A stretch of DNA of 26,850 nt from the NCBI GenBank assembly GCA_040755715.1, contig JBFLXN010000017.1, positions 1-26,850 on the forward strand, in the 5' to 3' direction. The notes under the pieces were generated by a model. It did not search any database and was not told where the DNA came from. It was given only the letters and a program-made list of their open reading frames with translations. This stretch comes from JBFLXN01 sp040755715 [NCBI: Candidatus Edwardsbacteria bacterium]. Lineage in GTDB: Bacteria > Edwardsbacteria > AC1 > JBFLXN01. Below are positions 13,018 through 20,735 of the stretch, in pieces (the first letter of the stretch is position 1; every line of letters starts with the position of its first letter). Made by a program: the position numbers and the translations under genes.

Positions 13018-13806
13018 ATGTCAGGTATCATTACGCTTACTACTGATTTTGGACTCTCAGATAGTTATGTGGGAGCAATGAAAGGAGTGATTCTTTCTAT
13101 CAATCCTGAAGCGAAAACTATTGATGTCTGTCACTTAATTTCTTCACAAGATATTTTCGGGGCCGCCTTTATTCTTAATTCCTTTTATCACTATTTTCCT
13201 AAAGGCACAATTCATCTCTTAGTGGTAGACCCGGAAGTAGGCGGAAAACGTCGGCCCATCTTGGTGGAAACAAAAGACTACTATTTTATTGGTCCAGACA
13301 ACGGAGTCTTCAGTTACATCTATGAAAAGGAAAACCTAGGTGAAGTAATTCATCTGACAGCCAGTCAATATTTCCTGCCAGTAATTAGTGATACATTTCA
13401 TGGCCGAGATATTTTTGCTCCTATAGGAGCGCATCTTTCCTTAGGAGTTGAACCGAGATGGTTTGGACAAGCCATAAGCGACTTCGTCCGCTTTGAAACT
13501 CCTAAAACAAAACTCGTAGATAACTTTTTAGAAGGATGTATCATTCACATTGACCGCTTTGGCAATTTGATTACTAATATTGCCAAAGATACTTTTGAAG
13601 AATTTGTTAAAGGTAAGAGGTTTATTATAGAAATAAAAGGGAACACGGTGGATAGAGTGAGTAAAGGATACAGCGAAATAAGCAAGGGAACGCTTCTGGT
13701 TACTTTTGGAAGTGAACAATTATTAGAAGTTGCTATTAGTCGTGGCAGAGCCAGTGAGGCTTTGAACAGCGGACGAGGAGAACCAATTAGGGTCAAATTG
13801 GTATGA
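13018..13806 (+). CDS. SAM hydrolase / chlorinase-fluorinase family (DUF62) protein
   Basis: The 262-residue protein starts ITLTTDFGLSDSYVGAMKGV, the signature of the family, with the N-terminal SAM-binding Asp. HGRDIFAPIGAHLSLG carries the conserved His, and the second domain includes IHIDRFGNLITNI. Most bacterial members hydrolyse S-adenosylmethionine to adenosine and methionine with water; halogenating members are rare and have loops not evident here. The loop usually read as VVDPGVG is VVDPEVGGKRR here, a Gly to Glu change near the active site. It has a close GGAG ribosome site and is the first intact gene after the decayed region. Confidence 0.88.
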   Translation: MSGIITLTTDFGLSDSYVGAMKGVILSINPEAKTIDVCHLISSQDIFGAAFILNSFYHYFPKGTIHLLVVDPEVGGKRRPILVETKDYYFIGPDNGVFSYIYEKENLGEVIHLTASQYFLPVISDTFHGRDIFAPIGAHLSLGVEPRWFGQAISDFVRFETPKTKLVDNFLEGCIIHIDRFGNLITNIAKDTFEEFVKGKRFIIEIKGNTVDRVSKGYSEISKGTLLVTFGSEQLLEVAISRGRASEALNSGRGEPIRVKLV

Positions 13807-13856
13807 TGCCATTTGTCTCAGTAATCTAACTTTTTTAATCACCGTCATCAAATAAT

Positions 13857-13908
13857 GCTTTGTCAACTAAATAAAGGTCTGTGTAGAGGTAACCCTTATT
13901 TATTTTAC
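13857..13908. promoter_or_regulatory. Left member of an inverted repeat pair flanking hsp20
   Basis: GCTTTGTCAACTAAATAAAG (13857-13876) and AACCCTTATTTATTTTAC (13891-13908) both recur in inverse orientation beyond hsp20 (14460-14479 exact, 14417-14434 with one mismatch). The block sits 25-76 bases before the hsp20 start, so a heat-shock operator is possible. It is not a CIRCE element. Confidence 0.5.
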
Positions 13909-13932
13909 AAGGCAAAATAAGAAGGAATAAAA

Positions 13933-14373
13933 ATGCAAAGTGAAAATTGGAAAGAAGATTGGAGAATTGGTGAAAAAATAGATTCCTTTTTTCAGCATCT
14001 TTTGCATTTATACTCTCCAGTTGGTCTCCAGCCTGAAGGATTTTGGCGTCCCTTCGTTGATGTTTATGAAACAGACGAAGAAATCATTGTAGAAATAGAA
14101 TTGGCTGGAGTAAAGAAAAAGGAAGTAGGAGTCTCGGTTCTGGAAAATATTCTCACCGTGAAAGGAATAAGAACTGAGAGTGGTCAGGCCGGAGAACGAC
14201 GACATTATCATAAAATAGAAATTTGCCGGGGACGATTTGAACGTCACATCCTTTTGAGTCAGCCAATTGAATCTAAAGAAATTACTGCTTCTTATAAAGA
14301 AGGTATTCTAAAAATCAGGCTCAAAAAGGCAAAACAATCAAAAGAAAAAACTGCCGCTATAGCTATTGAATGA
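13933..14373 (+). CDS. Small heat-shock protein Hsp20 (alpha-crystallin family)
   Basis: The 146-residue chaperone has a short N-terminal arm, an alpha-crystallin domain (about residues 38-135, FWRPFVDVYETDEEIIVEIELAG ... ASYKEGILKIRLKKAK) and an end with an IAIE motif resembling the IxI anchor for oligomer assembly. It holds unfolding proteins in an ATP-independent way. A ribosome site AGAAGGA precedes ATG 13933. Just upstream a TTATTTT-ACAAGGC-AAAATAA hairpin ends next to this site, so temperature-dependent opening is conceivable but unproven. It lies before lon, and pairing of a small heat-shock chaperone with a quality-control protease makes sense. Confidence 0.93.
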   Translation: MQSENWKEDWRIGEKIDSFFQHLLHLYSPVGLQPEGFWRPFVDVYETDEEIIVEIELAGVKKKEVGVSVLENILTVKGIRTESGQAGERRHYHKIEICRGRFERHILLSQPIESKEITASYKEGILKIRLKKAKQSKEKTAAIAIE

Positions 14374-14416
14374 TGCTCTGTTAACCAAATAATACTTTCT
14401 TATTGCATAGTGCCAG

Positions 14417-14479
14417 GTAAAATAAAGAAGGGTTGTATTTGCACACGGCAAAATCATATCTTTATTTAGTTGACAAAGC
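14417..14479. promoter_or_regulatory. Right member of the inverted repeat pair, between hsp20 and lon
   Basis: GTAAAATAAAGAAGGGTT (14417-14434) and CTTTATTTAGTTGACAAAGC (14460-14479) are the inverted counterparts of the two blocks before hsp20, with larger internal spacing. The block ends 42 bases before the lon start. Confidence 0.5.
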
Positions 14480-14521
14480 AGCATAGAATCTGCAAGTATC
14501 TGTGCAACAAGAAAAAAGGAT

Positions 14522-16870
14522 ATGCCAATGATTGATGAAGAAAAAGAAATCAAAATTCCAACAGAACTACCTATTCTTCCTATGAGAGGAAATGTTATCT
14601 ATCCCTATCTGATGCTGCCCTGGGCTGTTTCTAATGAAAAGATACTCAAGGTAATTGATGAAGTATTGTCAGGTAATAAGTTAGTCGGTATCGTTACCCA
14701 GAAAAAAGCTGAAGTAGAAGCACCTACTATTGAAGATCTCTATTCAGTAGGAACGGCCTCGCTAATTATTAAGATGCTTCGGTTCCCTGACGGTAGTATG
14801 CGGCTTTTGGTCCAGGGAATTGCCCGAATCCGCATGGTGAAATTTACCCAAACGGAGCCTTTCCTGAAAGCAAAAATAGAAATTGTCCGTGAAAGGACAA
14901 AACGCACTATTGAAACTGAGGCGATAATGCGGAATGTCTCGGGACTCTTTCAGAGAATCATCAGTTTGGCTCCTAATTTACCCGACGAACTTCAAGCAGT
15001 GATAATGAGCCTTGATGACCCCAGCAAATTGGCTGATTTGGTGTCTGCCAACCTGAATTTGAATGTCAAAGAACGACAAGAATTGTTAGAAACATTTGAC
15101 CCGAAGGAGAGATTAGAAAAACTGATGCCACATCTTTCTAAAGAGTTATCCATCTTAGAATTAGGCGACAAAATTCGTTCTCAGGTAAAATCAGAAATGG
15201 ATAAAGACCAACGGGAATATTTTTTGCGAGAGCAAATGAAGGCTATTCAAAAGGAATTAGGGGAAACAGATGAACGCACCTCTGAAATCAATATGCTGGC
15301 AGAGAAAATTGAAAAAGCCAATATGTCTCCGGAGGCTTTAAAGGTAGCTAGAGAAGAACTAGACCGTTTAGCCAAAATGCCACCCCATGCGGCGGAATAT
15401 ACGGTAGTTCGTACCTATCTTGATTGGCTGATTAACCTTCCCTGGAATATTAGCACCCAGGATAATCTTGATATTAACCAAGCCCAGCAAATTCTTGATG
15501 AGGACCATTATGATTTAACAAAGGTGAAGGAGAGAATCATTGAATATTTAGCGGTGCGAAAATTGAAAGGTGATACTAAAGGACCGATTCTTTGTTTCGT
15601 GGGCCCGCCGGGTGTTGGTAAAACCTCTCTGGGTAAATCTATTGCCCGGGCCCTGGGACGGAAATTTACTAGATTGTCTTTAGGAGGAATTAGAGATGAA
15701 GCGGAGATTCGGGGATTCAGACGAACCTATGTCGGTTCGCTACCAGGGAGAATTATTCAAGGAATAAAACATGCCAATTCCAATAATCCTGTCTTTATGC
15801 TTGATGAAGTAGATAAGATTGGCTTAGATTTTCGCGGAGACCCGGCCGCTGCTTTGTTAGAGGTGCTTGACCCAGAACAAAATAATTCTTTCAGCGACCA
15901 TTATTTGGAAGTGCCCTTTGACCTATCAAAAGTGATGTTCATTACTACGGCTAACATTTTAGACCCTATACCACCAGCATTGAAGGACAGAATGGAGACA
16001 CTTGAACTTCCAGGATATATTGAAGAAGAAAAAGTGGAGATTGCTAAAAGATTTCTCGTTCCTCGCCAGATTAAGGAAAATGGATTAACTCCGGAAGAGA
16101 TTATATTTACTGATGAGGCAATTATTAAGATTATTCGTGAATATACGCGGGAGGCGGGTTTACGAAATTTAGAAAGGGAAATTGCCTCCATCTGCCGAAA
16201 AGTAGCAAAAGATGTAGCCTCGGGGAAAAAGAGAAAAATTACTGTTTTCTCCAAAAATATTTTAGAATTTCTTGGTCCTCAAAAAGTCTTTCCGGAGGTG
16301 GCTGAGCGTCAAGGTGAAATCGGGGTAGCTACTGCTTTAGCCTGGACACAGACAGGAGGGGAAATTCTCTTTGTGGAAGCGACCAAAATGAAAGGTGGAA
16401 AAGGATTGGTTCTGACAGGCTCACTGGGTGATGTTATGAAAGAATCAGCTCAAGCCGCTTTATCCTATGTTCGCTCAAAGGCGTTAAGTTTTAACATAAA
16501 TCCGAAATTTTTTGCTCAATATGATATTCATATTCATGTTCCTTCTGGCGCTATTCCGAAGGATGGCCCTTCAGCCGGAGTAACAATGGCAGCCGCCCTT
16601 GTCTCAATGCTTACCGAAAAACCACTTAGACCCTATTATGCGATGACCGGAGAAATTACTCTGCGGGGAAGAATCCTACCGGTAGGGGGAATAAAAGAAA
16701 AAGTTATTGCCGCCCGACGAGCTGGTATTAAAACCGTAATTTTACCCAAACAAAATGAAAAAGATTTAGAAGAAGTGCCAGCACATGTGAAAAAGAAAAT
16801 AAAATTCGTTTTTGCTGAAAGAATAGACGAGGTAATTAAGAATGCTCTCTTGGATGGATTTAAAAAATGA
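14522..16870 (+). CDS. lon: ATP-dependent protease Lon
   Basis: The 782-residue product has all Lon parts: the N-terminal substrate domain (LPILPMRGNVIYPYLMLP), a coiled coil (MDKDQREYFLREQMKAIQKE), an AAA+ module with Walker A GPPGVGKTS (about 360) and Walker B FMLDEVDK (about 424), and a C-terminal protease with the Ser-Lys dyad (PKDGPSAG, about S684; GGIKEKVIAA, about K726). It degrades damaged and regulatory proteins in the cytoplasm. ATG 14522 lies almost on top of the AAAAGGA site; the second ATG at 14528 has better spacing (7 bases) and may be the true start, a difference of two residues. Confidence 0.97.
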   Translation: MPMIDEEKEIKIPTELPILPMRGNVIYPYLMLPWAVSNEKILKVIDEVLSGNKLVGIVTQKKAEVEAPTIEDLYSVGTASLIIKMLRFPDGSMRLLVQGIARIRMVKFTQTEPFLKAKIEIVRERTKRTIETEAIMRNVSGLFQRIISLAPNLPDELQAVIMSLDDPSKLADLVSANLNLNVKERQELLETFDPKERLEKLMPHLSKELSILELGDKIRSQVKSEMDKDQREYFLREQMKAIQKELGETDERTSEINMLAEKIEKANMSPEALKVAREELDRLAKMPPHAAEYTVVRTYLDWLINLPWNISTQDNLDINQAQQILDEDHYDLTKVKERIIEYLAVRKLKGDTKGPILCFVGPPGVGKTSLGKSIARALGRKFTRLSLGGIRDEAEIRGFRRTYVGSLPGRIIQGIKHANSNNPVFMLDEVDKIGLDFRGDPAAALLEVLDPEQNNSFSDHYLEVPFDLSKVMFITTANILDPIPPALKDRMETLELPGYIEEEKVEIAKRFLVPRQIKENGLTPEEIIFTDEAIIKIIREYTREAGLRNLEREIASICRKVAKDVASGKKRKITVFSKNILEFLGPQKVFPEVAERQGEIGVATALAWTQTGGEILFVEATKMKGGKGLVLTGSLGDVMKESAQAALSYVRSKALSFNINPKFFAQYDIHIHVPSGAIPKDGPSAGVTMAAALVSMLTEKPLRPYYAMTGEITLRGRILPVGGIKEKVIAARRAGIKTVILPKQNEKDLEEVPAHVKKKIKFVFAERIDEVIKNALLDGFKK

Positions 16871-16897
16871 AACCACGAACGTGGCCAGAATTGAAAA

Positions 16898-17971
16898 ATG
16901 ATTAGACATTGGCTTTTAAAAAATTGGCTAAAAAGATTTCGTCACCTCCCGATTATTTCATTCTCTAAAACGCTGATAGTTCCTAAAGCAGTTCTGATAC
17001 GGCCATCAAATGTTCCAGGGGATTTTCTTTTTTCTCTGCCTGCATTGAAGAGCTTGCGAAAACACTATCGGAATGCTTGGCTTTCTTTACTTGTTCACCG
17101 AAGATTGCTACCTTTATTAGAAAATAATGCAATAGTTAACGAATTAGTCTCTTATGATGATGAAGAAACAATTCCTTTTTCCAAGAAGTTTTCACAATTA
17201 AAAAAACAATTGACAGAGAGAAAATTTGATTTATTTATTGACTTGAATTATAATGAGACAAAAGATGGACTTTATTTATTGCCACTTTTGTCAGGTTGTC
17301 AAGTGCGGGCTGGTTATTGGGGAAAGGAAGGGGCACCGTTTTTTAACTTGGAAATCAAGCTGCCTCCCTTAGAAATAAATGAAGTTGAAAGAAATCTTAA
17401 ATTTATTAATTGTTTGGGTATTGAAACAAAGGATAGAAAAATCGTCTGGGCACCGCCGACTGAAGAAAAAAAATTAGCCCAAGAATATCTTTTTTTTGAG
17501 GAAGGTAAGCGCCGGGAAAAACTTGTCTTTGTCGACTTCTATCAATTAGGGAAGAATCGCCGCTTAAAAAGATTTTTGCAATACTTGGAGCTAAAACACA
17601 AGGTTCGCTTTGTTTTTCCTTTTTCACGATTCATTAGAAAAGAGATAGATTATTTTTGTGCCGCATTAAGACACGAACCGATTCTTCCTTCTGAACATAC
17701 TATTTTAGAATTAGCCGAAATTATCGCCAATTGTGACCTTTTTATTTCTGCAAAAAGTGACCTCTTCCAATTGGCTTATTTACTAGATATTCCGATGATT
17801 ACTATAGTGGAAAACGAACAGGTCTGGTTTCCTCAACCAAAGCCTTCTTTTCGTCTCATAAAGACAAGGAGTATCAGAAGATTAAAATTAAAAGAAATTT
17901 GCGCCTTCGCCGATGCGTTTCTAAGTTTAAATATCAGAAATCAAATATCAAAATTACAAACCAAAATTTAA
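16898..17971 (+). CDS. GT9-like (heptosyltransferase-type) glycosyltransferase, divergent
   Basis: The 357-residue protein begins its fold with VLIRPSNVPGDFLFSLPALKSLRKHY, the GT9 equivalent of the LGD...PALRALR start, and carries a second Rossmann-like half with ILELAEIIANCDLFISAKSD. GT9 enzymes add heptose or similar sugars to outer-membrane glycans from nucleotide-sugar donors. The C-terminal donor loop normally reads NDSGPMHLA; here it is SAKSDLFQLAYLLDIP, so the donor or activity may differ. The last residues (about 343-357, LNIRNQISKLQTKI) are encoded by the start of a period-7 repeat and are probably not native. It follows lon by 27 bases with a weak ribosome site. Confidence 0.7.
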   Translation: MIRHWLLKNWLKRFRHLPIISFSKTLIVPKAVLIRPSNVPGDFLFSLPALKSLRKHYRNAWLSLLVHRRLLPLLENNAIVNELVSYDDEETIPFSKKFSQLKKQLTERKFDLFIDLNYNETKDGLYLLPLLSGCQVRAGYWGKEGAPFFNLEIKLPPLEINEVERNLKFINCLGIETKDRKIVWAPPTEEKKLAQEYLFFEEGKRREKLVFVDFYQLGKNRRLKRFLQYLELKHKVRFVFPFSRFIRKEIDYFCAALRHEPILPSEHTILELAEIIANCDLFISAKSDLFQLAYLLDIPMITIVENEQVWFPQPKPSFRLIKTRSIRRLKLKEICAFADAFLSLNIRNQISKLQTKI

Positions 17972-18029
17972 AAGTTTTGGATGGTGGCATATCATTTTGC
18001 ATTTTGATTTTTGCAATTTGATTTGAGAG
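17931..18029. repeat. Period-7 imperfect palindrome, overlapping the end of the GT9 gene
   Basis: Left arm units ATATCAG, AAATCAA, ATATCAA, AATTACA, AACCAAA (17931-17965) face right arm units TTTTGCA, TTTTGAT, TTTTGCA, ATTTGAT (17995-18022), largely complementary when inverted. It supplies the stop codon and last residues of the upstream gene. Confidence 0.65.
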
Positions 18030-18033
18030 AAAT

Positions 18034-18264
18034 ATGCCTATTTATGAATTTGAATGTGAAGAATGTGGAAATCACTTTGAAATTCTGATGCGTTCTACAG
18101 ATAAAAAAATAAGCTGTCTCTCCTGTGGGTCAGAGAAGGTTAGAAAATTGTTTTCCACATTTGGCTATGGTAAATCTAGGGGGTCTTCTGATATAGTAAC
18201 TTCATCTACAAGCGCTTCAAGTTGCAGTTCCTGTTCAGCGACAAGTTGTAAGACCTGCCGGTAA
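18034..18264 (+). CDS. FmdB-family zinc-ribbon protein
   Basis: The 76-residue protein starts MPIYEFECEECGNHFE and continues CLSCGSEKVRKLFSTF, giving the CxxC...CxxC zinc ribbon of the FmdB/CxxC_CxxC_SSSS family. The tail is Ser/Cys rich (SASSCSSCSATSCKTC), as usual here. Members are described as putative regulators, but a molecular role is not established. It lies between two period-7 repeats, the first ending five bases before its start. Nothing but ATTTGAGAGA precedes the ATG, so its ribosome site is weak and lies in or next to repeat sequence. Confidence 0.88.
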   Translation: MPIYEFECEECGNHFEILMRSTDKKISCLSCGSEKVRKLFSTFGYGKSRGSSDIVTSSTSASSCSSCSATSCKTCR

Positions 18265-18269
18265 AAAGA

Positions 18270-18352
18270 AATGCAAAAATCAAAAATCAAATATTAAAGA
18301 CATAAATCAAAATTCAATCAGCCTGTGATTTTTGATATGTGATATATTCGTG
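18270..18352. repeat. Period-7 imperfect palindrome between the FmdB gene and the HU gene
   Basis: Left units AATGCAA, AAATCAA, AAATCAA, ATATTAA (18270-18297) and right units GTGATTT, TTGATAT, GTGATAT, ATTCGTG (18325-18352) run without gaps at 7-bp spacing in opposite orientation. Confidence 0.6.
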
Positions 18353-18392
18353 TAAATCGGTGGCTAAAATCCCAAAAAGTGGAGGTATTAAA

Positions 18393-18674
18393 ATGACAAA
18401 GGCAGATTTGGTTAGACAGGTAGCCGAAAAGACTGGTTTCGACTACAAAGATACAAAAATCATTGTGCAAGAATTTTTGGAGGCAATCAAAAAGACGCTC
18501 TCCGAAGGGAAAAATATTGAAATCAGAGGATTCGGACGATTTAAAGTAAAAAATCGCAAGCCACGAATTGCTAGAAATCCCAAAAAACCGCAAGAAACTT
18601 TTGAGGTTCCTGCCAGAGTGGTGCCTATTTTTCAGGCTTCAGATGAATTAAAGGCAATAGTGGCGAAAAAGTAA
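18393..18674 (+). CDS. HU/IHF-family DNA-bending protein
   Basis: The 93-residue product, MTKADLVRQVAEKTGFDYKD, has the helical dimer half, the signature EIRGFGRFKVKNRKPRIARNPKK and a beta arm rich in basic residues that wraps DNA. It compacts the nucleoid and bends DNA for other proteins. GGAGGT (18381-18386) fixes ATG 18393; the longer open frame from GTG 18339 has no ribosome site and starts inside a repeat. The next small gene begins 19 bases downstream with its own strong ribosome site, and a terminator follows at 18909. Confidence 0.95.
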   Translation: MTKADLVRQVAEKTGFDYKDTKIIVQEFLEAIKKTLSEGKNIEIRGFGRFKVKNRKPRIARNPKKPQETFEVPARVVPIFQASDELKAIVAKK

Positions 18675-18693
18675 GCGAAGGAGGTGAGTAAGT

Positions 18694-18789
18694 ATGCCTT
18701 GTGGGAGGAAACGAAAGAGACATAAGATGGCCACCCATAAGCGAAAAAAACGTTTACGGGCAATGCGACACAAAAAGAAAATCAAATAA
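18694..18789 (+). CDS. 31-aa basic protein, AURKAIP1/COX24 (bS22-like) family
   Basis: The protein is very short and very basic: MPCGRKRKRHKMATHKRKKR followed by LRAMRHKKKIK. The pattern PCGRKRKRHKxATHKRKKR is that of the AURKAIP1/COX24 C-terminal domain family, bacterial relatives of mitochondrial mS38 and of small-subunit protein bS22, so binding to rRNA is likely. The ribosome site GGAGGTGAG lies at 18680-18688, five bases before ATG 18694. It is co-transcribed with the HU gene by position. Its shortness makes it easy to miss in automated annotation. Confidence 0.8.
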   Translation: MPCGRKRKRHKMATHKRKKRLRAMRHKKKIK

Positions 18790-18824
18790 AAGCAATTCTA
18801 TTATTTTTCCGAAATTCAGTGAAA

Positions 18825-18877
18825 CCCCGCACCTTTTTTCCACAGTGGTAAAGCATCGTTTTAGGAAAGGTGCGGGG
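18825..18877 (-). repeat. 53-bp palindromic element, intergenic copy
   Basis: CCCCGCACC (18825-18833) and GGTGCGGGG (18869-18877) form perfect 9-bp terminal inverted repeats. The reverse complement matches 22221-22273 inside uvrC at 49 of 53 positions. Apart from this element and the terminator and promoter below, I see nothing else in the 321-base gap 18790-19110. Confidence 0.85.
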
Positions 18878-18908
18878 GAAAAGGGTGAGGCATTGAGAGG
18901 TGCGTGCT

Positions 18909-18949
18909 AAAAGGCGTAGAGGAGGTTCTATCTCCTCTACGCCTTTTTT
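18909..18949 (+). terminator. Rho-independent terminator after the HU/bS22-like operon
   Basis: A perfect 16-bp stem (18909-18924 with 18932-18947, core GGCGTAGAGGAG) closes a 7-base loop and is followed by T residues to 18949. The A-run on the other side makes it potentially bidirectional. Confidence 0.92.
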
Positions 18950-18950
18950 G

Positions 18951-18980
18951 TTGACTTCTTGCACTATTCTTCGGTATACT
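18951..18980 (+). promoter_or_regulatory. Likely sigma70 promoter for rtcB
   Basis: TTGACT (18951-18956) and TATACT (18975-18980), 18 bases apart, lie directly after the terminator and 130 bases before rtcB, leaving a long untranslated leader. Confidence 0.55.
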
Positions 18981-19110
18981 TTAGAATCAAGCTGTTGATT
19001 TGAATTCAAAACCAACCACGCCAATTTTAGACAAAATTTTAACAAAGTCCTAAACATAATTCTGCGCATTCTGCGGATTAGAGAATCAGAAAAAAGAAGG
19101 AGGGCCAAAT

Positions 19111-20586
19111 ATGCCAGAAGAAATTGTAAGAAAAGAAGAATGGAAAGGACCATTAGAAAAGGTCGATGATTATCGTTGGCTGATTCCTCAAACCTATCAG
19201 CCGGGAATGCGTGTGCCTGGATTAATCTACGCTGATGAGGAACTAATCCGCCAGATTAGAATTGACCAGACCCCAAAACAGGTAGCAAATGTCGCCCATC
19301 TACCGGGAATTGTAAAATATTCCTACGCAATGCCCGACATTCATTGGGGCTATGGTCTTCCTATTGGAGGCGTAGCAGGAATTGATGTCAAAACAGGCAT
19401 TATTTCTCCGGGGGGGGTTGGTTCTGATATTAATTGCGGTGTAAGGCTCTTACGAACAAATTTAACTTACGAAGATGTGAAAGATAAAATGAAAGAACTT
19501 GTCAATGCCCTTTTTGCTGATATTCCTTCGGGCATTGGTTCCAAAGGAAGTATCCGTCTTTCTCCGGGTCAGGAAGAAGAAGCCCTCAAGAAAGGTGCTG
19601 CTTGGAGTGTGGAAAATGGCTATGGTTGGAAGGAAGATTTGGATTTCACCGAAGCCCGAGGCGCTTTGCCAGGAGCAAATCCTTCAAAATTAACCTCACG
19701 CTCTTTTGAAAGAGGAAAAGCTCAACTTGGAACACTCGGTGCAGGAAATCATTTTTTAGAAATTCAAATAGTGCGAGAAATATATGATGAAGAATCAGCA
19801 AAAGTCTTTGACCTCAAAAAGAACCAAATTGTAGTAATGATTCATAGCGGTTCAAGAGGGCTCGGCTATCAGACTTGCGAAGACTATGTGGAAATAATGT
19901 TGAAATCAATGGGGAAATATGGAATTTCCCTGCCCGACCGCCAATTGGCTTGTGCTCCTCTTGATTCTCCAGAGGGAAAAGACTATTTAGCGGCAATGGC
20001 TTGTGCGGCCAATTACGCCTGGGCCAATCGCCAATGCATTATGCATTGGGTGAGAGAAAGTTTTGCTAAAATATTCGGGACAAGCCCTCAAAACCTCGGG
20101 ATGAAACTCATCTATGATGTCGCTCATAATATTGCTAAGTTTGAAGAACACGAAGTGGACGGTAAAAAAATGAAACTTTGTATTCATCGCAAGGGAGCAA
20201 CCAGGGCCTTTCCTCCTGGACATTCAGAACTTCCTGAAGTATATAAGAAAATTGGCCAACCGGTAATCATACCCGGTGATATGGGTAGAAGTTCTTATCT
20301 TCTGGTCGGCACTAAGCAGGCGATGGAGGAAACTTTTGGTTCTACTTGTCATGGTGCTGGCAGAGTGATGTCCCGAACCCAGGCATTAAGAGTAACCAAA
20401 GGTAGAGCCATCTGGAGAGAATTGGGAGATAAGGGAATCATTGTCAAATCGCACGGGCCGGAAACTTTGCGTGAAGAAGTTTCCGAAGCCTATAAAGATG
20501 TTGACCATGTGGTCAATGTAGTGCATCAGGCTGGTATTTCCAAACGAGTGGCAAAGATGCATCCCTTGGGGGTAGTGAAAGGATAG
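19111..20586 (+). CDS. rtcB: RNA-splicing ligase RtcB
   Basis: RtcB joins 2',3'-cyclic phosphate and 5'-OH RNA ends using GTP and Mn2+, acting in RNA repair or tRNA healing. The 491-residue product has the family's metal site DINCGVR (about 101-107), HIH/HWG strands (PDIHWGYGLPIGG), GAGNHFLE, the RKGATRAFPPGH segment and the guanylylated-His motif CHGAGRVMSR (about 412-421). Length and motifs are normal. GAAGGAGG (19097-19104) fixes ATG 19111. No archease gene is adjacent. It appears to be transcribed alone from a promoter behind the preceding terminator. Confidence 0.96.
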   Translation: MPEEIVRKEEWKGPLEKVDDYRWLIPQTYQPGMRVPGLIYADEELIRQIRIDQTPKQVANVAHLPGIVKYSYAMPDIHWGYGLPIGGVAGIDVKTGIISPGGVGSDINCGVRLLRTNLTYEDVKDKMKELVNALFADIPSGIGSKGSIRLSPGQEEEALKKGAAWSVENGYGWKEDLDFTEARGALPGANPSKLTSRSFERGKAQLGTLGAGNHFLEIQIVREIYDEESAKVFDLKKNQIVVMIHSGSRGLGYQTCEDYVEIMLKSMGKYGISLPDRQLACAPLDSPEGKDYLAAMACAANYAWANRQCIMHWVRESFAKIFGTSPQNLGMKLIYDVAHNIAKFEEHEVDGKKMKLCIHRKGATRAFPPGHSELPEVYKKIGQPVIIPGDMGRSSYLLVGTKQAMEETFGSTCHGAGRVMSRTQALRVTKGRAIWRELGDKGIIVKSHGPETLREEVSEAYKDVDHVVNVVHQAGISKRVAKMHPLGVVKG

Positions 20587-20619
20587 GTTCTTCACGGAAT
20601 ACAGTGGGTGGATAGAATT

Positions 20620-20733
20620 CATTGTAAAATTAACATTGCAAAATTAGCAGTTATCAATAAGCATCATTACTGAAAAAAAATAATTTTGAGATGCTAATTG
20701 CTAATTTTTCATTTTGCAATGAACGATTGCTTA
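20620..20733. repeat. Period-7 imperfect palindrome before uvrC
   Basis: Left units CATTGTA, AAATTAA, CATTGCA, AAATTAG (20620-20647) and right units TGCTAAT, TGCTAAT, TTTTCAT, TTTGCAA (20692-20719) have 7-bp spacing and oppose one another. The repeat creates false upstream starts for uvrC. Confidence 0.6.
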
Positions 20734-20735
20734 AT

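Noticed and set aside
17931-18352. CRISPR-like short repeats
   Set aside because: Units are 7 bases, degenerate and inverted, with no spacers and no cas genes.
18339-18392. GTG start extending the HU gene
   Set aside because: It begins in repeat sequence, while GGAGGT is well placed for ATG 18393.
18701-18910. 69-codon plus-strand frame
   Set aside because: It overlaps the 31-aa basic gene in another frame, then runs through the 53-bp palindrome; no ribosome site of its own.
20691-20735. Upstream ATG start for uvrC
   Set aside because: It lies inside the period-7 repeat, lacks a ribosome site and adds residues not found in UvrC; ATG 20736 gives the family start.
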